Source: Membranihabitans marinus (GTDB lineage Bacteria > Bacteroidota > Bacteroidia > Chitinophagales > Saprospiraceae). From it: 58,281 nucleotides of DNA. The translations under genes and the position numbers were made by a program. Position 1 is the first letter of the stretch. Each line of letters starts with the position of its first letter. Below, piece by piece: positions 44,518 to 52,059 of the stretch. The notes under the pieces are model-generated. The model searched no databases, was not told the DNA's origin, and worked only from the letters and a program-made list of their open reading frames with translations. The stretch covers positions 1 through 58,281 of the forward strand of contig NZ_JAJQYA010000033.1 of the NCBI RefSeq assembly GCF_021729155.1. The letters are read 5' to 3'.

Positions 44518-45494
44518 TGAAATATATATCAGTATCCCAAAGTGATCAATCTCTATCCATAGAAAAATGCCCTAAACCGAAGTTGAAACCAGAACAAGTT
44601 TTGGTTGAGGTTCGAGCATTTGGAATCAATCGCGCTGATATACTACAACGTGCAGGAAAGTATCCGCCCCCTGTTGGGGCATCTCCGATTATGGGACTGG
44701 AATGTAGCGGGGTCATCGTAGCCCTGGGAAGCGAAGTGGTTCATTGGCAAATCGGTGATGAGGTTATGGGTTTAGTCGATGGTGGAGGATATGCTGAGTT
44801 TTGTGCAATGGATGGCGGAATGATATGGCAAAAACCTCAATATTTGAGTTTTGAAGAAGCCGCAGCTATACCCGAGGTATTTCTGACCGCGTATCAGGCC
44901 CTGTATGCTTTATCGTCTATTCAATCGGGACATAAATTGCTTATTCATGCAGCGGCATCGAGTGTGGGCCAAGCACTTTTGCAATTGGCAGAAGCCCAAG
45001 GAGGAATTACAACCTTTGGTACAGCTTCGGCAGGGAAGGTCTTATTTTGTAGAGATCTTGGATATCATCATGTGATTAATTATCAGGAAGAGGATTTTCA
45101 AGTTGTGGTTGAAGAGATTACCTCTGGCCAAGGGGTTGATATTATTATCGATTTTGTGGGTAGTGATTACTTTGTAAAAAATATAAATTCCTTAGCCGTC
45201 GATGGAACTTTGATCTTGTTGGGCGTACTCAGTGGGGTGAAAGTGGATGGTTTTTCATTGTGGCCACTTTTAAGCAAAAGACTGAAGATTCAAGGCAGTA
45301 CCTTGAGGGGAAGGTCAACGGATTATAAACGGCAATTGATCGCTGATTTTTTAGAAAAATTTTCACCTCATTTAAATCGATCCGTTTTAAAACCTCATAT
45401 ATATGCCATCTATCCTTGGACGGAGATCGAGGAAGCACATCAAGTGATGAAGAGTAATAAAAATCATGGCAAAATTGTAGTATCCATCCCATAG
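44517..45494 (+). CDS. NAD(P)H-quinone oxidoreductase-like protein
   Basis: A 325-residue zinc-independent medium-chain dehydrogenase of the quinone oxidoreductase type (PIG3-like). The N-terminal fold has RAFGINRADILQRAGKYPPPVG and GLECSGVI. The Rossmann part has LLIHAAASSVGQALLQLA and later DIIIDFVGSDYF. The ATG at 44517 shares its A with the M14 stop (TAATG). Starts further upstream would lie inside the M14 gene and are rejected. The tight junction implies translation coupled to the peptidase, although the products act in different compartments. Confidence 0.88.
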   Translation: MKYISVSQSDQSLSIEKCPKPKLKPEQVLVEVRAFGINRADILQRAGKYPPPVGASPIMGLECSGVIVALGSEVVHWQIGDEVMGLVDGGGYAEFCAMDGGMIWQKPQYLSFEEAAAIPEVFLTAYQALYALSSIQSGHKLLIHAAASSVGQALLQLAEAQGGITTFGTASAGKVLFCRDLGYHHVINYQEEDFQVVVEEITSGQGVDIIIDFVGSDYFVKNINSLAVDGTLILLGVLSGVKVDGFSLWPLLSKRLKIQGSTLRGRSTDYKRQLIADFLEKFSPHLNRSVLKPHIYAIYPWTEIEEAHQVMKSNKNHGKIVVSIP

Positions 45495-45605
45495 TAATTC
45501 ATCTATTTCCACCAGTCGAAATATAAAGTTAACTTAATCTTCATTTTTATAGGGTGGTGAAAAAGATTATTCTGTTCTACCTTTCGCGCGTATTGAGTTT
45601 TCGCA

Positions 45606-45627
45606 TGAAAATGGAATACCATTTTCA
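45606..45627. promoter_or_regulatory. Hairpin upstream of FAD oxidoreductase
   Basis: TGAAAATGG (45606-45614) pairs with CCATTTTCA (45619-45627) around a 4-nt loop, 31 bp before the start codon at 45658. A dyad in this position could be an operator or an mRNA hairpin near the ribosome site. No T-run follows. Confidence 0.45.
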
Positions 45628-45657
45628 ATTCGTAGATGTTGTAATAGCTAGTAAATC

Positions 45658-46812
45658 ATGGTAAAGAAGGATGTTTTAGTTGTAGGTGGAGGAGTTTTGG
45701 GTAGTTTTCACGCCTATTGGGCACTTAAGCAGGGCAAATCGGTAGGGTTGTTGGAAAAAGATATGGAGCCGAGAGGTTCAACGGTTCAAAATTTTGGACA
45801 AGTAGTCCCTTCGGGATTTGGTTCCAAATGGCAGAAATTCGGTCGTGAGAGTCTGAATACATATAGGGATATACAAGGATGTCACGATATTGGGATTCAA
45901 GAAAATGGATCGATATATTTGGCGTCCAACGATGAAGAGCAAACCCTGTTAGAAGAACTTCATATCATTAATCAACAGAATGAGTATCCATCTTTTTTGT
46001 GGTCAAAGTCAGAATGTCTAAAGAAATATCCCGGTTTGAAGAGGGATTATGTCAAAGGGGGATTGTTTTTTCCATTGGAGATTTCTATCAACGCCAGACA
46101 AATGATCCATGAACTAAGATCATTTCTTGTGGAAAAAATGGGTTTGGAATATTATGGGAATACCTTGGTACAGCAATGCGAAAAGAAAAATGGCAGCATA
46201 GAGTTGGTCGATAGTAGAGGAAATGTCTATTGCGGGGACAAGGTCGTTATATGTAATGGAAGCGATTATCAGAATTTATATCCAGATTGCTTTTCTAAGT
46301 CCGATATTGAAATTTCACAGTTGCAGATGATGCAAACATTTGCACAAGACCCCGGATTTGAAATCAAGGGAAATATACTGACGGGGTGGTCGATACGTCG
46401 GTATGAAGCTTTTGCGGAGTGTCCCTCATATGCCGGTATTGTGGCTTTGGAGGATGAGAAGAGTTTTCAAGCTCAACACGGTATCCATATTTTGTTTAAG
46501 CAACTGCCTTCAGGTGAGGTTATTATTGGAGATTCACATCATTATGCATCTATTGATCAATGCCATAAACTCAAGGATAGAATTGATATGGATATCGATA
46601 ATTTTATGTTGGCTGAAGCGCGAAAAATATTTTCCTTGCCAACTTTTGGGATTAAGCATAGATGGTTGGGGAAATACTCACAGTGCAAAACCAAGGATGT
46701 TTTTCAGAAAACCATAGACGATGATATTCACATAGTCACAGCCATTGGGGGCAAAGGAATGACGGCAAGTGCCGGATTTGCTAAGTATAATATGGACCTC
46801 ATATTGGCATAA
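45658..46812 (+). CDS. FAD-dependent oxidoreductase (TIGR03364-like)
   Basis: A 384-residue DAO-family flavoenzyme. The N-terminal dinucleotide-binding motif is VLVVGGGVLGSFHAYWALKQG. The segment GSTVQNFGQVVPSGFG, just after, is characteristic of the TIGR03364 group of oxidoreductases associated with phosphonate utilisation in other bacteria. The C-terminus has the usual second FAD loop TAIGGKGMTASAGFA. No phosphonate genes are in the window, so if it acts on aminophosphonate-like compounds it works alone here. Substrate assignment is inference from subfamily likeness. Confidence 0.82.
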   Translation: MVKKDVLVVGGGVLGSFHAYWALKQGKSVGLLEKDMEPRGSTVQNFGQVVPSGFGSKWQKFGRESLNTYRDIQGCHDIGIQENGSIYLASNDEEQTLLEELHIINQQNEYPSFLWSKSECLKKYPGLKRDYVKGGLFFPLEISINARQMIHELRSFLVEKMGLEYYGNTLVQQCEKKNGSIELVDSRGNVYCGDKVVICNGSDYQNLYPDCFSKSDIEISQLQMMQTFAQDPGFEIKGNILTGWSIRRYEAFAECPSYAGIVALEDEKSFQAQHGIHILFKQLPSGEVIIGDSHHYASIDQCHKLKDRIDMDIDNFMLAEARKIFSLPTFGIKHRWLGKYSQCKTKDVFQKTIDDDIHIVTAIGGKGMTASAGFAKYNMDLILA

Positions 46813-46874
46813 CTTCATTTTGTTAAATCTCAATGGTGGGCGCAACCGTTCTGAAATACCCACTGCATTTATAA

Positions 46875-46917
46875 CCGTTAATTATAAATGTATTTCGTAT
46901 AAAATGTATTTCGTATA
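46875..46917. repeat. Solo MITE end with tandem 16-mer
   Basis: CCGTTAATTATAAATG onward to 46900 matches the right terminus of the element at 10576-10601 at 25 of 26 positions. The terminal AAATGTATTTCGTATA is then duplicated exactly in tandem (46886-46901 and 46902-46917). It is a fragment of the same repeat family, lying between two convergent genes. Confidence 0.65.
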
Positions 46918-46948
46918 AAAACCACTTAATGATTATTATAATAAAGGA

Positions 46949-47263
46949 CTAGCCTTCGTCGAGAATATTCATAATGGTTCGAAAGGATACGTATTGATCT
47001 TTAAAGTTTCGATCGACATCTGCCCTTAGTTTATCGGCATAGGATTCCGTATAGAGCTTAAGACTTTGATGACTCTTGGCGATGTATTGTACACTAAAGG
47101 TGTGGCCATCTTCTGTGGGAATATTGGTTAATTGCATAAAACGAAAAGATTCAAAGCAATCGGTTTTCATGACCTCGTTGATATGGTGATCCATCATCCA
47201 TCGATACCAATCTTTGGCTGCTTCATGACTTATTTTCGTAGTTACGTTGTAGGCTATTTTCAT
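46949..47263 (-). CDS. DUF4286 family protein
   Basis: A 104-residue protein that resembles the DUF4286 family, small proteins common in Bacteroidota: YNVTTKISHEAAKDWYRWMMDHHINEVM and TFSVQYIAKSHQSLKLYTESYADKLRADVDRNFKDQYVSF. It probably has a ferredoxin-like dimeric fold and is cytoplasmic. Its function is unknown. It begins 2 bp after the TPR gene's stop on the minus strand, so it is a likely cistron of that operon. Confidence 0.75.
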   Translation of the reverse strand: MKIAYNVTTKISHEAAKDWYRWMMDHHINEVMKTDCFESFRFMQLTNIPTEDGHTFSVQYIAKSHQSLKLYTESYADKLRADVDRNFKDQYVSFRTIMNILDEG

Positions 47264-47265
47264 TA

Positions 47266-49143
47266 TTAATTTGAATTCTTTAAAGGTTGGGCTTCCATTG
47301 GGTTGACTTCCTCTTCTGTTTGGGGTATCTTGTCTTCTTCTATCAATGCCTTTATTTCTCTATATCTCTTACGCGCAAATACCGCAAGGGAACTATTGGA
47401 ATAGTCTAGGAATAACTTTTCATAATATTTTTGGGCTTTTAACAAATCTCCCAGTTTGACATCATAGATGATGGCAGATTCATAAATGGCATCGTCGGCG
47501 CGAATATCATCGGCATAATCATCGATAATGACTTGGAATTTTTTTAATGCATTGTCATAGTCCTGTGCTTCTACATACATTTTGGCTTCAAGGTATAGGA
47601 TGTCGTCTTGTAGGTTGTGATCTTGTGCTATACCACCGCGCAAACTGTCGAGTACCTTAAAGGCCTGATTGTCGATATTTTGAAAGTGGTAAAAATCAGC
47701 CTTTGCATATGCTTTTAAGTATTGATCTGTTGAATCCAATCCCATATTGTCAATAATAAATACACTCATGTCAATGGCGTCGTTGGCTATCAACCTCGAT
47801 GTAGCTACTTTCAGTATATCAAACTGTTTTTGTGCCCATTCAAAGTCTCCCATATAATAGGAGAGTTTTGCATTTCGATATCTGGCCAATTGGCCCATGA
47901 TGTTTTCTTTTTGATCTTTGTCTACTTGTGAATACAATAATGTAGCCTCCCAACGATCTCCAGTTGAAAGATAGATGTCGGCAAGTAATATTTTCGCTTC
48001 ACTTCTCAAATTGCCAGATAGGCCATTGATGGTCACTAATTTTTCTAAGGTGGTTATTGCTTCGGGATAATTGTGCAATTCAAAGGCTTGAGCTTTTGCA
48101 ATATCCTTGATTAAGGGGGCTGAAAAACTGGAATAGCCCAAGCTGTCTACTATATTTATGAGTCGATCCGTAATGGATTCAATACTGGCGATATCTTCTC
48201 CTTTTAATCGAGCTTGTGCTATCTTAGATTCCAATAAACCCTGATAGGCGGAATAAAAGAAAGGGGATTCTGCTCCTTTGGTTTGAACGATATATTCCAA
48301 TATTCTATCTGCAGCTTGGTACTCGTCTGCATCCAAGGCTTGTTTCCCCAAATTATAGAGTCGATTGCCATTTTCTCTTTTTCTTTGATCGATGGCCCGG
48401 ATTTGTCGATAAGCCATATTGAAATCATTGCGTTGAATATAGGTCCATGCCAACACTTCGTTCAGCCCTTCAGAAGAGGATTCCTGTAATTTGGCAATTA
48501 CTTTTTCCTCGAGAAGGTTAAGGTAATCATCGGGTAAATAGCGTTGGAAATAGTTTAATACAAAACTCGAACTTTGGGGGCGAAGTTCCATAGCCTCCAA
48601 ATATCGATCGATCATTTCATCGTATTGACCCAAGCGATAATGCAGTGAAGCCATGGGGAATAAAAAGTTTGATTTGGACCTTTCATTGTCGATGACTTCT
48701 TTATAGGTATCTAAGGCGTATTGAAATTTTCCTCTTTCTTGGAAGCCTTGGGCCAATTGATTTACCATCTCTGGCTGCTGAGAAGATTTTTTGATGGCTT
48801 CTCTATATCTACTGTCGGCTTGGTCGTCGTCTCCTTTCAATTCTAAAATATTGCCAGAAAGAAAAATGCTAATAATGTCATTGGGGTTTTGGTTGATTTT
48901 TTGTTGGACCAATTCCAAACTTTTGTCGTATTCTCGAAGTTGGTTGTAGCAATCGACCAATCGTTCAAAAAATATTGACTGTCTGGGTTGTTTGACCATT
49001 AGTTCTTGAAAAATTGTGGCGGCTTTTTCATATTCTCCTCGACTGTAATAATGCATGGCCAACTGGGGGTTTTGACTATAGATCGGTAGTGATATAGTCC
49101 ATAATATGAAAGAGAATATCGATATTTTGATGTAATTATTCAT
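47266..49143 (-). CDS. TPR-repeat protein with signal peptide
   Basis: A 625-residue exported protein, read from ATG 49143 (MNNYIKISIFSF); an in-frame TTG at 49164 is less likely. A signal peptide covers about 1-24. Tandem tetratricopeptide repeats run through most of the length, clear examples being LAMHYYSRGEYEKAATIFQEL, QPEMVNQLAQGFQERGKFQYALDTYKEV and late DYDNALKKFQVIIDDYADDIRADDAIYE. The C-terminus is Lys/Glu-rich. It probably sits in the periplasm as a scaffold. Similar proteins are common in Bacteroidota and usually lack a defined function. The DUF4286 gene follows 2 bp later. Confidence 0.85.
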   Translation of the reverse strand: MNNYIKISIFSFILWTISLPIYSQNPQLAMHYYSRGEYEKAATIFQELMVKQPRQSIFFERLVDCYNQLREYDKSLELVQQKINQNPNDIISIFLSGNILELKGDDDQADSRYREAIKKSSQQPEMVNQLAQGFQERGKFQYALDTYKEVIDNERSKSNFLFPMASLHYRLGQYDEMIDRYLEAMELRPQSSSFVLNYFQRYLPDDYLNLLEEKVIAKLQESSSEGLNEVLAWTYIQRNDFNMAYRQIRAIDQRKRENGNRLYNLGKQALDADEYQAADRILEYIVQTKGAESPFFYSAYQGLLESKIAQARLKGEDIASIESITDRLINIVDSLGYSSFSAPLIKDIAKAQAFELHNYPEAITTLEKLVTINGLSGNLRSEAKILLADIYLSTGDRWEATLLYSQVDKDQKENIMGQLARYRNAKLSYYMGDFEWAQKQFDILKVATSRLIANDAIDMSVFIIDNMGLDSTDQYLKAYAKADFYHFQNIDNQAFKVLDSLRGGIAQDHNLQDDILYLEAKMYVEAQDYDNALKKFQVIIDDYADDIRADDAIYESAIIYDVKLGDLLKAQKYYEKLFLDYSNSSLAVFARKRYREIKALIEEDKIPQTEEEVNPMEAQPLKNSN

Positions 49144-49239
49144 ATTGTTTTTTTCAATCTTCAAGAATATTATTATTTAGTGGATGCAGAACCATTTTCA
49201 ACCCATTTGCAATCATTATTTTAGAACGATTTAATGGAA

Positions 49240-50418
49240 TTATAATTTTCTAATTATTAATGCTGATGCTCCGCCACCACCATTACAGATAGCGGAACAA
49301 CCGAGGTCAGTTTTGGTTGCTCCCAATGCATTAATTAATGTGGTCACAATTCTAGCTCCCGATGCACCAAGTGGGTGACCCATGGCTACCGCACCGCCGT
49401 GAATATTTATTTTTTGACTGTGGATGCCCTGTTCTTTGCCGAACACCATAGGTACTACGGCGAAGGCTTCATTGACTTCAAATAAGTCGATATCGTCGTT
49501 TTTCAGTCCTGCTCGTTCCAAGGCTTTTTGTGCGGCGGGAATGGGACTGGTCGTAAACCATTCTGGAGCTTGAGAAGCATCGGCATAGGAAAGGATTTCG
49601 GCTATTGGCGTGAGGCCATGACTGCGGACGAAGGATTCACTTGCCAGGACTAGGGCCGATGCACCGTCGTTGATGGTAGAAGCATTGGCTGCCGTCACCG
49701 TTCCATCTTTTGAAAAGGCCGCACGCAGTTGAGGTATTTTATCGTATCGCACGCGTTTGAACTCTTCATCTTCATCGATAACCAATTCGGGACCTTTGCG
49801 TTGAGGAACTTTGACAGGGGTGATCTCCTCTTTGAATATTCCAGCCTGTGTGGTTTGGTCTACTTTTTGGTAGCTAGCTATGGCAAAGTCATCTTGTTCT
49901 GCTCTAGAAATTTTATATTTTTCAGCGGTATTATCTGCAAATACCCCCATGGCATTCTGATTGTAAGCATCTTGAAGTCCGTCTTTTTCCAATCCGTCAA
50001 CAAATTGATTACTTCCGAATTTATACCCAAATCTAGCCTGAGGCACGTAGTATGGGGCGCTAGACATATTTTCCATTCCACCAGCTACGGCCACATGGTT
50101 TTGGCCCAATTGTATACTTTGGGCGGCTAACATAATGGATTTAATACCAGATGCACAGACTTTATTGACCAATGTACAAGGCACGGAATGAGGAATACCT
50201 GCTTTTAGGGCAGCTTGTTTGGCGGGGGCTTGTCCTAGATTGGCAGAAAGTACATTGCCCATAAATACCTCTTCGACTGAAGTATGAGAAATAAGGGCTT
50301 GAGAAATTGCGCCTTCGATGGCGATTCCTCCCAGTTGAACGGCAGAAATATCTTTGAATACTCCACCAAAACTACCAATAGCTGTCCGTGTTGCTGATAA
50401 AATATATACTTTTTCCAT
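49240..50418 (-). CDS. Acetyl-CoA C-acetyltransferase (thiolase)
   Basis: Condenses or cleaves acetoacetyl-CoA/3-ketoacyl-CoA. The 392-residue cytoplasmic enzyme has nucleophile Cys88 in VNKVCASGIKS, GGMENMSSAPY, NASTINDGASALVLA, His348 in MGHPLGASGAR and the second catalytic Cys378 in CSAICNGGGGASA. Length is normal for a biosynthetic-type thiolase (AtoB/PhaA-like). Chain-length specificity is not deducible. It ends 97 bp before the TPR gene starts. Upstream, 74-91 bp before ATG, is the operator-like dyad at 50492-50509. Confidence 0.92.
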   Translation of the reverse strand: MEKVYILSATRTAIGSFGGVFKDISAVQLGGIAIEGAISQALISHTSVEEVFMGNVLSANLGQAPAKQAALKAGIPHSVPCTLVNKVCASGIKSIMLAAQSIQLGQNHVAVAGGMENMSSAPYYVPQARFGYKFGSNQFVDGLEKDGLQDAYNQNAMGVFADNTAEKYKISRAEQDDFAIASYQKVDQTTQAGIFKEEITPVKVPQRKGPELVIDEDEEFKRVRYDKIPQLRAAFSKDGTVTAANASTINDGASALVLASESFVRSHGLTPIAEILSYADASQAPEWFTTSPIPAAQKALERAGLKNDDIDLFEVNEAFAVVPMVFGKEQGIHSQKINIHGGAVAMGHPLGASGARIVTTLINALGATKTDLGCSAICNGGGGASALIIRKL

Positions 50419-50491
50419 GTGTTCTTTTTTATTAAAACGGATTATACAACATTTTAAATATATTACCTAACCATTCTTATTCTTTTCGATC

Positions 50492-50509
50492 TTGGTAATA
50501 CATTACCAA
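50492..50509. promoter_or_regulatory. Operator-like dyad upstream of thiolase
   Basis: TTGGTAATACATTACCAA is a perfect 8-bp inverted repeat with a 2-bp centre. A related half-site, TATTACC, lies at 50461-50467, closer to the gene. The dyad is 74 bp from the thiolase ATG, within its likely promoter region. The size and symmetry suit a TetR- or MarR-type dimer; acyl-CoA genes are often under such regulators. The regulator is not identified. Confidence 0.5.
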
Positions 50510-50597
50510 TTTACAATTGACGGTTATTTTCCGAATGATTTGTGTCCAAAATAAGAAAAAGGTTCTTATGTGAATAAGGTTTAGAATTGATAAGTGA

Positions 50598-50785
50598 ACC
50601 CACTCAGGACGCAGTTGCCGTCTTCCTTCAATGCTATTATTATTGAAAAATGTAATTTAATACTTATCAATTTTAATGCAGTCTCGTCGCAGTGTAGAGA
50701 CACAAAGCTTTGCGTCTCAGTTGACAATTTTGGGAGACGCAAGGCATTGCGTCTCTACGGTGCAAGCACTTTGGTCGTTCACACC
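50598..50785. repeat. 188-bp direct repeat, copy 1
   Basis: This stretch is repeated at 51171-51358 with about 5 substitutions in 188 bp. It contains ACCCACTCAGG near the left end, the word ATGCAGTCTCGTCGCAG, an imperfect palindrome beginning GAGACACAAAG, and GAGACGCAA/TTGCGTCTC (9-bp stem, 4-nt loop). Open frames of about 76-83 codons here appear in both copies for that reason and are not credible genes. Confidence 0.8.
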
Positions 50786-50813
50786 CGAAGCCAGTGGCTT
50801 CGGTTCCCTCGCC

Positions 50814-50912
50814 AAATGTCCATTAAGGACATTTGGTTGCTCTAAGGAGCAACTTTGCTCGGTCATCTTCGTCAAATGCCGATTTACGGCATTTGGTTTC
50901 CTGTGAGGAAAC
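50814..50912. repeat. Double-hairpin repeats with covarying stems
   Basis: Two successive units. Unit 1: AAATGTCC/GGACATTT (50814-50834) then GTTGCTC/GAGCAAC (50836-50853). Unit 2: AAATGCCG/CGGCATTT (50874-50894) then GTTTCCT/AGGAAAC (50896-50912). The loop sizes and spacing are conserved while stem bases differ in a paired way. Each unit is followed by a variant of ACTACATTCAGTCAT. Confidence 0.75.
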
Positions 50913-51004
50913 TACACTCAGTCAAATTCAGTTATATTCGGTCATGTCTCTACGTTAAGGCGTGATTAAAATTTAAATCTATAGAATTTCACTTATTAAT
51001 AATA

Positions 51005-51098
51005 TTATATCGTCCCTTCAGGACTTCTTAATTGGGTGGATGATCTTTCATAGGGTTTCACCCTATGCTGACATATTTCGTCCTTATAGGACTTTTTT
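51005..51098 (+). repeat. Three-hairpin repeat, copy B
   Basis: GTCC/GGAC (51012-51024), CATAGGG/CCCTATG (51049-51067) and GTCCT/AGGAC (51080-51092), followed by TTTTTT (51093-51098). The same architecture as the minus-strand element at 10777-10870. The last hairpin with T-run has the form of an intrinsic terminator, although there is no gene just upstream on this strand. Confidence 0.75.
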
Positions 51099-51170
51099 AA
51101 GCTTGAATGGCTTGATCTCATCGTAATTCGACAGCGAATTTCATAGATTCTAGTCATGCCACGGTGGCGT

Positions 51171-51358
51171 ACCCACTCAGGACGCAGTTGCCGTCTTCCT
51201 TCAATGCTATTATTATTGAAAAATGTAATTTAATACTTGTCAATTTAAATGCAGTGTCGTCGCAGCGTAGAGACACAAAGCTTTGCGTCTCAGTTGACAA
51301 TTTTGGGAGACGCAAGGCATTGCGTCTCTACGGTGCAAGCACTTTGCTCGTTCACACC
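51171..51358. repeat. 188-bp direct repeat, copy 2
   Basis: Second copy of the block at 50598-50785, offset 573 bp. It is preceded by a fragment with GCGAATTTCATAGATTCTAG that also occurs near 22025, and followed by the double-hairpin module rather than the same downstream sequence, so the duplicated block is embedded in different flanks. Confidence 0.8.
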
Positions 51359-51386
51359 TGGAGACAGTGGCACCGGTTCACTCATC

Positions 51387-51508
51387 AAATGCCTATTTAA
51401 GGCATTTGGTTGCTCTAAAGAGCAACTACATTCAGTCATATTAAGGACATTAGATACTACGTATTTTGCTCGTTCACATTTAGTTCATCTGGTTGCTCTT
51501 TGAGCAAC
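51387..51508. repeat. Double-hairpin repeats, further copies
   Basis: AAATGCCT/AGGCATTT (51387-51407) and GTTGCTC/GAGCAAC (51409-51426) are followed by ACTACATTCAGTCATATTAA. A second GTTGCTC-TTT-GAGCAAC hairpin lies at 51492-51508. The first unit is nearly identical to the one at 21840-21880. Confidence 0.75.
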
Positions 51509-51559
51509 TTTATTCAGTCGTGTACTTCATTCGTTCATGCTCCAGCGTGACTGCAACGT

Positions 51560-51690
51560 TGGTAGTAGAGACGCAATGCCTTGCGTCTCAAATGGTTGGT
51601 TTTGAGAGACGCAAGGCCAACCCACCCTTAGCATGTCAACGAATCCCATGAAATCTCGTCATACACAGAAGCATGACGAGATTACGTAAT
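51560..51690. repeat. GAGACGC palindromes and AATCTCGTCAT hairpin
   Basis: GAGACGCAA/TTGCGTCTC recurs near 51566-51590, with GAGACGCAAGG again near 51605. AATCTCGTCAT (51652-51662) pairs perfectly with ATGACGAGATT (51673-51683), running into the 10-bp palindrome ATTACGTAAT (51681-51690). A related hairpin with one mismatch and palindrome ATTATATAAT lies at about 22039-22078. Confidence 0.65.
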
Positions 51691-52059
51691 CAATAAAGAA
51701 GGTTTCTATTTTATTGTTATTTAAAAATAGAAAAATTTAAGGATGGATGGGGTGTATATCTTTTTTATTGTAGATAAATGTAATTATTAAAGGCCGTCCT
51801 TTGTCGGATTTTACTGAAATCGACGATTGGCGAAGCTTGTATTGTTATAGTGTGAGTTATTGTATTGTAAATGAGTCTTTTGTAGATGTGGATTTCATTG
51901 TTTTTCCATGTTTTTGAAGGACGATAATGTTAAAGTCTTGATCCGATATCGGTCATATGTTAAATTCCAAATAATATCTTAAATTTCATTGATCAATATC
52001 TTCATTATTGTGTTTTATTTTGGTAAATTTAATTTTATCTATTTTAAAGTTTATTGGAT
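51691..52059. other. Intergenic region before NADH dehydrogenase gene
   Basis: About 370 bp, AT-rich, no gene and no clear repeat. No exact TAnnTTTG box was found; TTTTATTTTG near 52013 is a near match. Confidence 0.4.

Noticed and set aside
50594-50906. Overlapping open frames of about 76-83 codons on the plus strand
   Set aside because: They lie within the 188-bp repeat and hairpin modules, recur in the second copy for that reason, and have no protein-like conservation or composition.
51164-51503. Open frames of about 78-84 codons
   Set aside because: Same repeat sequence as at 50.6 kb; coding appearance is a by-product of duplication.
50598-51700. Possible CRISPR array
   Set aside because: Repeats are palindromic modules of varying length and order, without regular spacing or unique spacers, and there are no cas genes.
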